From positions 1 through 18,606 of the forward strand of contig CAZYLK010000123.1 of assembly GCA_964648365.1 (NCBI GenBank): a stretch of 18,606 bases of DNA, read 5' to 3'. Source of the DNA: SURF-32 sp964648365 (GTDB lineage Bacteria > Planctomycetota > Phycisphaerae > UBA1845). The notes under the pieces are model-generated. The model did not search any database. It saw nothing but the letters and a program-made list of their open reading frames with translations, and was not told the origin of the DNA. Each line of letters starts with the position of its first letter. Within the stretch, counting starts at the first letter, position 1. Position numbers and translations under genes: made by a program. Positions 1 through 6,794 of this stretch are shown in pieces.

Positions 1-1
1 G

Positions 2-1402
2 CAACCCAAAATTCAAGGGCGCAAACCGACGACGCATGCCTACCGGAAGGACACGGAAGACCAGCAATACCCGCTCCGCAAGTACGTCGCTACCGATACG
101 CACGAGTTCGAGTTTTACGATCTCGACGCTGACGAATTTGAACTCGACAACCTGGTCTGCGCCGACCCTGGTGAAGTGGAGGACTTGCGTGGGGAGATCG
201 CGATGGAACGCGGGCTGGTGATTACGACGGACGATCCGTCGATCGTAGATTGGGATCTGCCGATGGGCGCTCCCGGGGAGGATTACTCGATCACGTTCAA
301 GGCGGAGGGAGGCGAGGCGCCCTACTCGTGGTGTCTGTGGGAGTTTACGGATGAGGATCCATTCGACTACTGTGGAGAGGCATGTGGAAATGACGAGGAG
401 TTGGGCTGCCTGTTCGAGGATGTCACGCCACACGACCCGAAGGAGAAGACGGACCCGGACTGCAAGTGCGATCCTGGCACGGGCGACCGTGCATGTCCCT
501 GTGAATGCGGGATTCCTTCGAACTGGGATCTCGACATCGACGGCAACATGGCCACGCTTAGCGGAACTTACCCGGAGCAAGACGTCGCCTCTTGTTACGA
601 GTTCGTCCTGGGCGTGATGGATGATTCGACCTCACCCTATACCGGGCAACACCAAAAGTACCTGCGCCGCTTCAGGATTCGGACCGGCGTGGTACTCCCA
701 GACCCGCAGGTCTCGGGTTCGTACGATACCTACGTGACGGAGGACGACGCGGCCGAACCGGTTTGCGGCGAAGACATACTGCTGGTGACGCCGGACAGTA
801 TGGCAAGGGAGCGCGTGGCCTTCCTGCGCTTTGCACGGCCGGATGAGATCAACCAAGACACCTACCGCGCGACGGGCGGCGAACTGATCCTGCACGCTGC
901 GCATGACCTTCTCGACGCGACGCTTTACTATGTTGATGACGAAGCCGAGATGGCGCCCGATTGCAGGATTCAGTACGGGTCGTTCCCAAACTGTGCTGAG
1001 AACGACAAGCCCGACTGGGAGGATGACTGGGAGGAGATCAGGGACAATGGACACCTTGTTCCCATCGCCCGGATCTGTGCGATCGAGGAGGACAAGCACG
1101 TCCGTTTCGACATCTCCGAGTACCTGTCGCAGCGGTTTCTTGACTGCCACGGCCCCGGCCAGACGGAGTACTACCAGTTCGTTCTGACGTCAAATGATCT
1201 GAACACGGATCGCGGGTTTCACGGAAGCGTGTCAAACGGAGACGCTCCCCGGCTCGCGTTCGTATACACGGACTTTACGGCCTCGGCCGTCGAGGATGGC
1301 GAGGGATGCGGTAAGTGCAAGGACTGTAGGGACAACGACTGCGACGGAGAGGTCGATTGCTACGATACGGAGGACTGCTACGACTGCAATGCGTGCGACT
1401 AG
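2..1402 (+). CDS. Sulfatase C-terminal part fused to Ig-like, DNRLRE-like and Cys-rich modules (5'-partial)
   Basis: The frame is open from the left edge with no stop, so this is the 3' part of a longer gene (466 residues visible). Residues about 12-65 read like the end of an alkaline-phosphatase-fold sulfatase: an LRKYV strand, then EFYDLDADEFELDNL, the usual 'LYDLxxDPxExxNL' closing motif. Residues about 84-228 resemble a putative Ig (He_PIG-like) domain (GAPGEDYSITFKAEGGEAPY, then ATLSGTYPEQD and FVLGVMDDS) interrupted by a Cys-rich insert at 124-170. Residues about 236-425 look DNRLRE-like (VAFLRF, GGELILHA, VRFDISEYL, GDAPRLAFVYTD). The C-terminus (436-466) is Cys/Asp-rich with DNDCDGEVDC, like calcium- or metal-binding tails of secreted proteins. 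Many cysteines imply export. The catalytic sulfatase half lies outside the window, so the enzyme assignment is an inference from the closing motif. A GTG at 176 gives a shorter frame but has no role as a start. Confidence 0.72.
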   Translation, partial: QPKIQGRKPTTHAYRKDTEDQQYPLRKYVATDTHEFEFYDLDADEFELDNLVCADPGEVEDLRGEIAMERGLVITTDDPSIVDWDLPMGAPGEDYSITFKAEGGEAPYSWCLWEFTDEDPFDYCGEACGNDEELGCLFEDVTPHDPKEKTDPDCKCDPGTGDRACPCECGIPSNWDLDIDGNMATLSGTYPEQDVASCYEFVLGVMDDSTSPYTGQHQKYLRRFRIRTGVVLPDPQVSGSYDTYVTEDDAAEPVCGEDILLVTPDSMARERVAFLRFARPDEINQDTYRATGGELILHAAHDLLDATLYYVDDEAEMAPDCRIQYGSFPNCAENDKPDWEDDWEEIRDNGHLVPIARICAIEEDKHVRFDISEYLSQRFLDCHGPGQTEYYQFVLTSNDLNTDRGFHGSVSNGDAPRLAFVYTDFTASAVEDGEGCGKCKDCRDNDCDGEVDCYDTEDCYDCNACD

Positions 1403-1450
1403 AGGTGCGTCAATGAGCGGGACGTGTTGAACGCGGTTTCGAGAAATCCG

Positions 1451-1481
1451 AGCCGCCGCCTCCGGGCGGTGGCTCCTTTCA
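1451..1481 (+). terminator. Hairpin after the sulfatase-fusion gene, probable terminator
   Basis: AGCCGCCGCC-TCCG-GGCGGTGGCT forms a 10-bp stem (one G-T pair) with a four-base loop, starting 48 bases after the stop at 1402. The following bases are CCTTTC, a poor U-tract, so termination is plausible rather than clear. Confidence 0.4.
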
Positions 1482-1684
1482 TGCGCCTCACGGGCCCGGT
1501 ACATCGTGGACTTGCGGATGCGCCATTCCTTGCGAGGTACGGCCTTGGGGAAAGGGCGGCGGCTTCGATCGAATCGGATGCGCATCGCCACCTCCCGTTC
1601 CGCCAGCGGGTTCCCCGCCCCGCGTTGCCTCTCGCCCCGCTTGCCCGCACAATGCCGGTCGTGCGGGGAAAGGCAGGTGACGGC

Positions 1685-2191
1685 ATGTTGCGACGGTGGG
1701 TTTCTCGTCTGTGGCTGGCTTTGCTGGGCGTGTGTACGGTGACGGCCTGTGCCAGCCTGGCGCTGACGGCCGTGGCCCGCAGTTCGGACCTGGAGGAACG
1801 ATGGCTCGTCGGGAGCGGGGCGTCGTCGGTGCCCAGGCTCGGTTATACCGGCGACGGCGTAGTGCAGGCGGGGCTGGCCGTGCCGTTCGGCGGCTCGTCG
1901 AAGTCCCGCCAGTGGCGCTGGCACGACACCGGCGCCGACCTGACCTGCAGCGCCATGTCGCTGAGCGACGGCCAGTACGTCTGCGACCGCTACACGCTGG
2001 CGCTGGCGGCGCCGTTCCCGATGGTGACCGGGGCCTGCGCCATCCTTCCCGTGTTCGCGTTTCTGAACGGTCCCTTCGTTCGGTTCGTACGGCGGCGCTC
2101 GGGTCGATGTGCGTACTGCGGCCGGGGGGAGGGCGATGACGCGCCGCCCTGCCCGCGATGCGGCGGCGCGGAAGAGACGGCCCGCTCATGA
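1685..2191 (+). CDS. Membrane protein with C-terminal zinc ribbon, function unknown
   Basis: 168 residues. The ATG at 1685 was chosen because AGGTGA ends five bases upstream and the protein then opens with Arg residues and a hydrophobic stretch. The frame is open further upstream (from 1424), but that part reads like non-coding GC-rich sequence. Predicted membrane segments lie at about 8-30 and 104-128. The loop between them (31-103) is polar with two Cys, and the C-terminal tail holds a two-knuckle zinc ribbon, CAYC (142-145) and CPRC (156-159). If the N-terminus is cytoplasmic, both ends are inside and the loop is exported. It overlaps the next gene by four bases (ATGA), so the two are probably co-translated. 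I do not recognise a named family. Confidence 0.6.
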   Translation: MLRRWVSRLWLALLGVCTVTACASLALTAVARSSDLEERWLVGSGASSVPRLGYTGDGVVQAGLAVPFGGSSKSRQWRWHDTGADLTCSAMSLSDGQYVCDRYTLALAAPFPMVTGACAILPVFAFLNGPFVRFVRRRSGRCAYCGRGEGDDAPPCPRCGGAEETARS

Positions 2192-2856
2192 CGCCGCAGC
2201 CGCCGGTCGCTCACAGCCTGGCCGAAGCCTACCTCTACCTGATGGCCACGCCCTGTCGCGAGTGCGGCCAGGGACCGCTCACCGGTCCGGATCGCGTCGA
2301 ACCGGTCGGCGATGATGCCGCGGCCGCGGGCGGGCCGGACGGTGCCGACCTGGTCGTTCACCTCGACGCGACCTGCGCGGTGTGCAATCGGGCGTGGCCG
2401 ATGCAGTTCCGCCTGCCGCTGGGGACCGGGGTCGATCCGGCCAGCGGGATCGCGGCCGTCAACACGACCGACGAGCCGTCGAAGATTCTCGATGTGTCTC
2501 AGTGGCTGGTGCTGTTCCGGCTGATCGTGGACCGGGCCGGGCGCGAGCCGAACAAGGCGGCGTCGCGGCAACTCGGGCTGGAGGCGGCGCAGTGCCTGGA
2601 AGAGGCGCTGAAGTTCTACGACGACGATAATGACCTGCCGCCCGCCCGGGCGCTGTTCAGCGAAGAGGCCCGTGGCCGGTTGGCCGACCGCCCGCAGGAC
2701 TTCTCGCGGCAACGCCTGATCCAGATGCGGGCCAAGCTCCCGACGCTCAGCGCCATGCGGGCCCGCGCCATTGCCGATGCGACGGCCCAGGCGGCGGCGT
2801 CGCCGGCGCCCGGGCGCTCGAACTGGTGGAGGCGGCTCATAGGCGGGGGCGAATAA
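2188..2856 (+). CDS. Conserved hypothetical protein with two CxxC motifs
   Basis: 222 residues, starting at the ATG at 2188 that overlaps the previous stop (ATGA). An in-frame ATG at 2158 also exists, but the coupling arrangement favours 2188. Residues 10-70 hold CREC (23-26) and CAVC (63-66), a likely split zinc site around a low-complexity Asp/Ala/Gly loop. Residues 95-195 are mostly helical and soluble, with a conserved-looking core (DEPSKILDVSQWLVLFR, QLGLEAAQCLEEALKFYDDD, LPPARALF, RAKLPTLSAMRAR). No signal peptide or membrane segment is seen, so it is presumably cytoplasmic, beside the zinc-ribbon membrane protein encoded just upstream. I recall similar unnamed proteins in Planctomycetota but cannot give a function. 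Confidence 0.68.
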   Translation: MTPQPPVAHSLAEAYLYLMATPCRECGQGPLTGPDRVEPVGDDAAAAGGPDGADLVVHLDATCAVCNRAWPMQFRLPLGTGVDPASGIAAVNTTDEPSKILDVSQWLVLFRLIVDRAGREPNKAASRQLGLEAAQCLEEALKFYDDDNDLPPARALFSEEARGRLADRPQDFSRQRLIQMRAKLPTLSAMRARAIADATAQAAASPAPGRSNWWRRLIGGGE

Positions 2857-3129
2857 CGCCGAGACGCGGCGCCGGTGTAACGACGTCCGCAGAGCCGGGT
2901 AAAGATCATAGAATCCGCAGATTGCGCAGTTTGGCGCAGATTTCGAAAAAAATGGGTTACATAATTGCATCAGCATCGAGACGGTGTGCCAGACGCTGTG
3001 CGCATTCTCGGCAATACACACGGATAGACAACGAACGCGCTTGCGGCAGCGACACCGGCGACGTTCACGTCGTTCTCTTTCTTGATCTCTTCAATCTGCG
3101 CCAATCGGCGCTGAGCTGCGGATGTATTG

Positions 3130-4263
3130 CTACGCCGACCGGTGTTTTTCCAGCATTTCCACCAGTTCGCGGATCTGCCTGGGCAGGGGCGCTTCGATTC
3201 GGATGGGCTTTTCGAGGATCGGGTGCATCAGTTCCAGCCGGCGGGCGTGGAGGGCCTGGTATTCAATGAGCGGCACGTCCGAGCCTTCGCCGCAGAGGTC
3301 GCGCTCGCTGACGTAGGGGCCGCCGTAGAGCTTGTCGCCGACGATGGGGTTGCCGATCGACATCATGTGAACGCGAAGCTGGTGCGTGCGGCCGGTGCGC
3401 GGGAACAGATTGACGGTCGTAAAACCACGGTAGCGTTTTTCGACTTCGTATTGCGTCACGGCTTCTTTGAACATCGCCTGCCGCGGCGGGAACGTGTCTT
3501 GCAGAATCATTCGCTGCGTCGTTTCCGGATGCGGGGCGAGGGGCTTGTCGATCAGGTCGCCATCCAGCGCGACGCGGCCCTGGCAGACGGCAAAATACTG
3601 CTTCTTGACGGTGCGGCGCTCGAATTGCAGTGAAACGCGCCAGTGCGCCTCGTCCGACTTGGCGATGAGCATGACGCCGGTCGTGTTCTTGTCCAATCTA
3701 TGAATAATGCCGGGTCGAAACGGATCGTCTGAACGGCTGAGCGTACCCGCATAGTAGGCCACGGCGTTGGCGATCGTGCCGGACTGCGTCGCCCGTGCCG
3801 GGTGGCAGACGATGCCCGCCTGCTTGTTGATGGCGATCAGCCACTCGTCCTCATAGATCACGTCGATCGGGATGTCCTCCGGCACCAGTTCGTTCGGCGG
3901 CGGGGGGGGCATCTCGATTTCGATGCGGTCGTTCTGCTGTGGCTCGTAGCTGGGTTTGACCGGCATCCCGTTGACGGTGACGGTGCCTTCGCGGATCCAG
4001 CGTTGGAGCATCGTGCGGCTGACGCGCGAGTAGCGGCCGTGCAGGTATTTATCAAGGCGGCGGCCGGGCACGCGGCGGCGGATGCGAATGCGATGCGTGA
4101 CGGCGCCGTCGGCGGAGTCGTCGCCGTTCGTCTCCACCGGCTCGTCCTCACTGGCCAAAGCCTGCGGCATGTTCCGCGCAGGCTCCGCCGATAAGTCGGC
4201 ATCGTCATCGCCCGTTTCAAGTTCGTCGTCGATCGGACTCAATTCAAGATCGCGCTGGGACAT
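3130..4263 (-). CDS. RluA-family pseudouridine synthase (RluD-like)
   Basis: 377 residues. It isomerises specific uridines to pseudouridine in RNA, in RluD-type enzymes in 23S rRNA. An acidic, low-complexity N-terminal extension (1-55) precedes an S4 RNA-binding domain (about 65-120, GRRLDKYLHGRYSRVSRTML). The catalytic domain follows, with the active-site motif HRLDKNTTG (188-196, catalytic Asp191) and the late motif GRTHQLRVHM (291-300). Length is somewhat above the usual 310-330 because of the N-terminal extension. The start is ATG at 4263, immediately preceded by a pyrimidine-rich octamer repeat tract on this strand, so the native promoter may be inside or beyond the repeat. Which RNA position is modified cannot be read from sequence alone. 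Confidence 0.95.
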   Translation of the reverse strand: MSQRDLELSPIDDELETGDDDADLSAEPARNMPQALASEDEPVETNGDDSADGAVTHRIRIRRRVPGRRLDKYLHGRYSRVSRTMLQRWIREGTVTVNGMPVKPSYEPQQNDRIEIEMPPPPPNELVPEDIPIDVIYEDEWLIAINKQAGIVCHPARATQSGTIANAVAYYAGTLSRSDDPFRPGIIHRLDKNTTGVMLIAKSDEAHWRVSLQFERRTVKKQYFAVCQGRVALDGDLIDKPLAPHPETTQRMILQDTFPPRQAMFKEAVTQYEVEKRYRGFTTVNLFPRTGRTHQLRVHMMSIGNPIVGDKLYGGPYVSERDLCGEGSDVPLIEYQALHARRLELMHPILEKPIRIEAPLPRQIRELVEMLEKHRSA

Positions 4264-4275
4264 AGCTGTTGAATT

Positions 4276-4327
4276 AGGGAGTCAGGGAGTGAGGGAGTAA
4301 GGGAGTAAGGGAAGAAGGGAATAGGGC
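4276..4327 (+). repeat. Octamer repeat tract A (GGGAGTRA)n, G4-type
   Basis: Seven GGG runs separated by 4-5 base spacers of the type AGTCA, AGTGA, AGTAA and AAGAA. The spacing fits the canonical G-quadruplex pattern G3-N1-7. It sits 12 bases upstream of the pseudouridine synthase start, with the C-rich strand as that gene's coding strand. Confidence 0.85.
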
Positions 4328-4560
4328 GACTCGCACCGGAGCGAGTGAAGCGGGGTCAGCGTGCAACCATTCAGAACATCGCCCGTCAGGACGCGGTGTT
4401 CGCAGCGCGCCCCCGTTCGGAGACGGCCACATCGGTTTGAGACGACGGCCCCTCCCTCACGGTCGGGGTTCGGATTGGAGCGGACGCAGTGTATGACGGA
4501 GCGGGTTGCCGACTCGGTTGAACCGGCGTGCGCGATTCGTCGCCGCGCCAAAGCCGAAAC

Positions 4561-4590
4561 TCCGTGCGGGCTAAAGCCACGCGGCGCGCC
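4561..4590 (-). repeat. Dispersed repeat, GCCGCGTGGCTTYAGCCCGC type, copy 1
   Basis: Read on the minus strand this matches copies at 5783-5812 and 7531-7560 over about 28 bases with few differences. The core GGCTTTAGCC is an imperfect palindrome. Confidence 0.75.
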
Positions 4591-4628
4591 GCTGGCGCTG
4601 AACCATGCACGGTGACTCAGCCCACCCC

Positions 4629-4723
4629 AGGGCGCAGTCTGTCCCATTCTTCTCTTCCCTGACTCCCTCACTCCCTTACTCCCTTACTCCCTTCCGCAAC
4701 CACTCCCTTACTCCCTTCTTCCC
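4629..4723 (-). repeat. Octamer repeat tract B with conserved flank
   Basis: On the minus strand there are eight or more GGG runs in GGGAGTAA/GGGAGTGA units, interrupted once by a GTTGCGGAA segment, followed by GGAAGAGAAGAATGG and then GCGCCCT. The same flank follows tract C, so the repeated unit is longer than the octamers. The tract runs into the 3' end of aroF. Confidence 0.85.
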
Positions 4724-5750
4724 GCCAGTCCGTCGTCTTGCGTCCGACCACGCGTGCGATTTGCCTGACCTGTTCCATCAGCCGTTCGAAGTTCTTCGGC
4801 AGCACCGCCTGCGGGCCGTCGCAGAGGGCTCGGTCGGGGCAACTGTGGACTTCGATCAGTGCGCCGGAGGCACCGGCCGCGATGCCGGCGAGCGTCAGCG
4901 CCGGCACCAGGTCGCGGCGGCCGGCGGCGTGGGACGGGTCGATGAAGATCGGCAGGTGCGAACGCTCCTGAATCAGCGGTACGGCCGACACGTCGAGCAT
5001 GAACCGCGCCTCGCCGCCGAACGAGCGGATGCCGCGCTCGCACAGGATGACCTGATCATTGCCCTCGCTGAGAACGTACTCGGCCGACATGAGGAACTCG
5101 TCCAGCGTCGCCGACAGGCCGCGCTTGAGCAGCACCGGCTTGTGCGACTTGCCCGCCTCCATCAGGAGGTTGTAGTTTGACATGTTGCGGGCGCCGATCT
5201 GGAGGATGTCGGCGTACTGGATCACGTCCTCCACGTCGCGCGGGTCCATCACCTCGGTGACGGTCGGCATGCCGAGTTCATCGCCGGCTTCCTTGAGCAT
5301 TTTGAGGCCGTCAAGCCCCAAGCCCATGAACGAGTAGGGCGAGGTTCGCGGCTTGAATGCCCCGCCGCGCAGCACGGCCGCGCCGGCTTTCTTCACCGCG
5401 GCGCCGACCTCGAAGAGCAACTCGCGCGATTCGATCGCGCAGGGTCCGGCGATCACGTTGACGTGCGGGCCGCCGAGCCGCACGCCTTTCACGTCGATGA
5501 TCGTGTCCGCCTCGTGAAACTCGCGACTGGCGAGCTTGTAGGGCAGGGTGATGCCCATGACGTTATCGACGCCAGGGAGCTGCTCGAGCTGTTGCCGGCT
5601 CTGCGGGTCTTTGCCGCCGACCGCGCCGATGACGGTGCGAAACTGCCCGCGCGACACGTGCGGCGTGTAGCCGAGTTCACTGACCCGCTCGACGACGCGC
5701 TGCACATCGGCGGCCGCCGACCCGGACTTCATCACCACCACCATGTCCAC
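4668..5750 (-). CDS. aroF: 3-deoxy-7-phosphoheptulonate synthase (DAHP synthase, type I-beta)
   Basis: 360 residues. It catalyses the first shikimate-pathway step: phosphoenolpyruvate plus erythrose 4-phosphate to DAHP, in the cytoplasm. The N-terminal ferredoxin-like regulatory domain (1-72, MVVVMKSGSAAADVQRVVER) is of the kind that binds Tyr/Phe in the Thermotoga-type enzyme. The barrel carries GPCAIES (102-108), KPRTSPYSF (133-141), DILQIGARNMSN (181-192), LLKRG, CERGIRSF, DPSHAAGRR (271-279) and CDGPQ. Predicted metal ligands are Cys104, His274, Glu300 and Asp311. The start is a GTG at 5750 with AGGGG six bases upstream; an ATG two codons later is possible. The last about 18 residues (EEGSKGVVAEGSKGVRE) and the stop are encoded by octamer tract B, so the native C-terminus was probably near Asp341-Trp342. 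Confidence 0.96.
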   Translation of the reverse strand: MDMVVVMKSGSAAADVQRVVERVSELGYTPHVSRGQFRTVIGAVGGKDPQSRQQLEQLPGVDNVMGITLPYKLASREFHEADTIIDVKGVRLGGPHVNVIAGPCAIESRELLFEVGAAVKKAGAAVLRGGAFKPRTSPYSFMGLGLDGLKMLKEAGDELGMPTVTEVMDPRDVEDVIQYADILQIGARNMSNYNLLMEAGKSHKPVLLKRGLSATLDEFLMSAEYVLSEGNDQVILCERGIRSFGGEARFMLDVSAVPLIQERSHLPIFIDPSHAAGRRDLVPALTLAGIAAGASGALIEVHSCPDRALCDGPQAVLPKNFERLMEQVRQIARVVGRKTTDWREEGSKGVVAEGSKGVRE

Positions 5751-5782
5751 GTAAGGCCCCTGGTCGCCTGGCCGTCGCCGCC

Positions 5783-5812
5783 GGCGAGCCGCGTGGCTTC
5801 AGCCCGCGCGGA
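5783..5812 (+). repeat. Dispersed repeat, GCCGCGTGGCTTYAGCCCGC type, copy 2
   Basis: Starts GGCGAGCCGCGTGGC and continues TTCAGCCCGCGCGGA. Near-identical to 7531-7560 and, inverted, to 4561-4590. It lies between aroF and its presumed promoter region. Confidence 0.8.
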
Positions 5813-5925
5813 GATTCACACTGTCATGCGGCCCCCGCGGTACGGAAACCGCCGTCTGACAAAACTTTACGGCGGCAACGGCCGCCGTTCGCATGAGTGT
5901 AGTCGCGCGCGGCGGGGAGTCAAAC

Positions 5926-6008
5926 GGGTGGGAAGAAGGGAGTAAGGGAGTGAGGGAGTGAGGGAGTGAGGGAGTCACGGAAGAGAAGAATGGAACGGTG
6001 CGCGCCCT
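5926..6008 (+). repeat. Octamer repeat tract C with conserved flank
   Basis: GGG runs with AGTAA and AGTGA spacers (eight runs), then CACGGAAGAGAAGAATGG and GCGCCCT, the flank shared with tract B in inverted orientation. Tracts B and C therefore bracket aroF as an inverted repeat of roughly 80 bases. Confidence 0.85.
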
Positions 6009-6163
6009 CTGGTCGGCTGGCGGAGGCGGCTTTCTGTTCCATCAGACGCGGCACCTGCGGTTGCCGCAATCGGATCCCGGCGGCCGGCGCGACCCGACCC
6101 GAACTGCACAGCGTTCGCTTGCATCCTCACGACACACTCGCGACCATGTTCGGGGGTCGCGCC

Positions 6164-6613
6164 ATGAGCACACTTGATGACAATCTGCTGGCATCGCTGC
6201 GACCGGCCCTGGAGGCTGGCGATTTGGCTTCTGTTGAGGGGGCCGAGTATTTCGAGCGGCTGTGGCAGGCGTTTCCTTTCCAAAACGGCGTGCTGCGGTG
6301 GCTGGACGTTCCGGACTGCGTACACGCGGGGCAAATCGACGAACCGCTTCATTCGGACCCGTACTACGCGGCATTGCGAGGCACGCTCACCGAGGCGTTC
6401 GATATGCACAGCGTTGGCGACGAATGCGCGCTGATCTGGTTAAGCCAACTACACGACCGGGGTTTCACGCTGAATTCCGCCGCGCTTCTCAAATACGCCC
6501 GGCCGCTATTCAGCAGGCCGATGCAGGTGTACATCTTTCCGCCCAGTCTGAAGTGGTGCCTGAATGTGTGTCACGGGCGCGACGTCTACATCGGTCCGCG
6601 CGTGACCTGGTGA
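6164..6613 (+). CDS. Hypothetical protein, 149 residues
   Basis: The start at ATG 6164 has GGGGGT about seven bases upstream; an in-frame ATG at 6146 would add six residues. The frame is open back to 5966, but that part is encoded by tract C and is not likely protein. The sequence is soluble and mixed alpha/beta, with aromatic-rich patches (EYFERLWQAFPF, 28-39; SDPYYAALRGTLTEAFDMHS, 64-83) and a C-terminal segment KWCLNVCHGRDVYIGPRVTW. Cys132 and Cys136 form CLNVC with an adjacent His. No signal peptide or membrane segment. The gene stands alone between octamer tracts C and D. I do not recognise the family; codon use looks like the neighbours. Confidence 0.55.
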   Translation: MSTLDDNLLASLRPALEAGDLASVEGAEYFERLWQAFPFQNGVLRWLDVPDCVHAGQIDEPLHSDPYYAALRGTLTEAFDMHSVGDECALIWLSQLHDRGFTLNSAALLKYARPLFSRPMQVYIFPPSLKWCLNVCHGRDVYIGPRVTW

Positions 6614-6661
6614 CGGCTGCCACGGCCCTCCGGGGTGGCGCGAGCCCGAAACTGCCAGGCG

Positions 6662-6706
6662 CCCTCACTTCCTCACTCCCGCCTCCCTCACTCCCTCTTC
6701 CATTCA
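6662..6706 (-). repeat. Octamer repeat tract D, degenerate
   Basis: On the minus strand GGGAGTGA and GGGAG units occur with substitutions (AGGCGGGAGTGAGGAAGTGA), preceded by GAATGGAAGA. The four GGG runs are not all within seven bases of each other, so it fits the G4 pattern less well than tracts A-C. Confidence 0.65.
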
Positions 6707-6742
6707 GCTTTTCGATGCGGCCAGTGGCCGCCTCGGGATTTC

Positions 6743-6751
6743 TGTTACAAT
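6743..6751 (+). promoter_or_regulatory. Extended -10 promoter for the DuOB gene
   Basis: TGTTACAAT matches TGnTATAAT with one change. No good -35 is visible at the expected distance. Transcription would begin near 6758, giving a leader of about 35 bases to the GTG at 6795 and placing the ATG at 6750 inside the promoter. Confidence 0.45.
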
Positions 6752-6794
6752 GGCGGCTGACCATCCGCGGATTCGATCGACGCGATGTGGCACC

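Larger units (their letters stand above)
4264..4667. other. Gene-free interval made of repeats
   Basis: No convincing gene. The interval holds tract A, a GC-rich unique stretch (about 4328-4560) with a TCCCTCACGG / GGTCGGGG segment at 4452-4470, a copy of the GCCGCGTGGCTTTAGCCC repeat in minus orientation, and the conserved flank of tract B. Open frames here have no recognisable protein features and mostly run through the repeats. Confidence 0.6.
5751..6163. other. Gene-free interval between aroF and the next gene
   Basis: Holds the upstream region of aroF (minus), a copy of the GCCGCGTGGCTTCAGCCC repeat, a perfect hairpin ACGGCGGC-AACG-GCCGCCGT at 5869-5888 (on the minus strand followed by TAAAGTTTTG, possibly a leader structure for aroF, unproven), and octamer tract C. 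6009-6145 shows no recognised element. Confidence 0.5.

Noticed and set aside
1232..1924. Minus-strand frame crossing 1403-1684
   Set aside because: It spans two plus-strand genes and a hairpin; Arg-rich composition and no ribosome-binding site at a sensible start.
2935..2965. AT-rich stretch as a promoter (TACATAATTG)
   Set aside because: No gene follows on the plus strand, and on the minus strand it lies downstream of the pseudouridine synthase; -35 not visible.
1990..3021. 343-codon open frame on the minus strand
   Set aside because: Arg/Pro-rich shadow of the two coupled CxxC genes; no motif, and the plus-strand pair has start coupling and sensible composition.
4276..4723. Octamer tracts as a CRISPR array
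   Set aside because: Units are 8 bases with no unique spacers and no cas genes nearby; simple tandem repeats fit better.
5966..6163. N-terminal extension of the 149-residue protein
   Set aside because: The extra codons translate octamer-tract flank; a similar translation occurs antisense at tract B, showing it is repeat DNA rather than protein.
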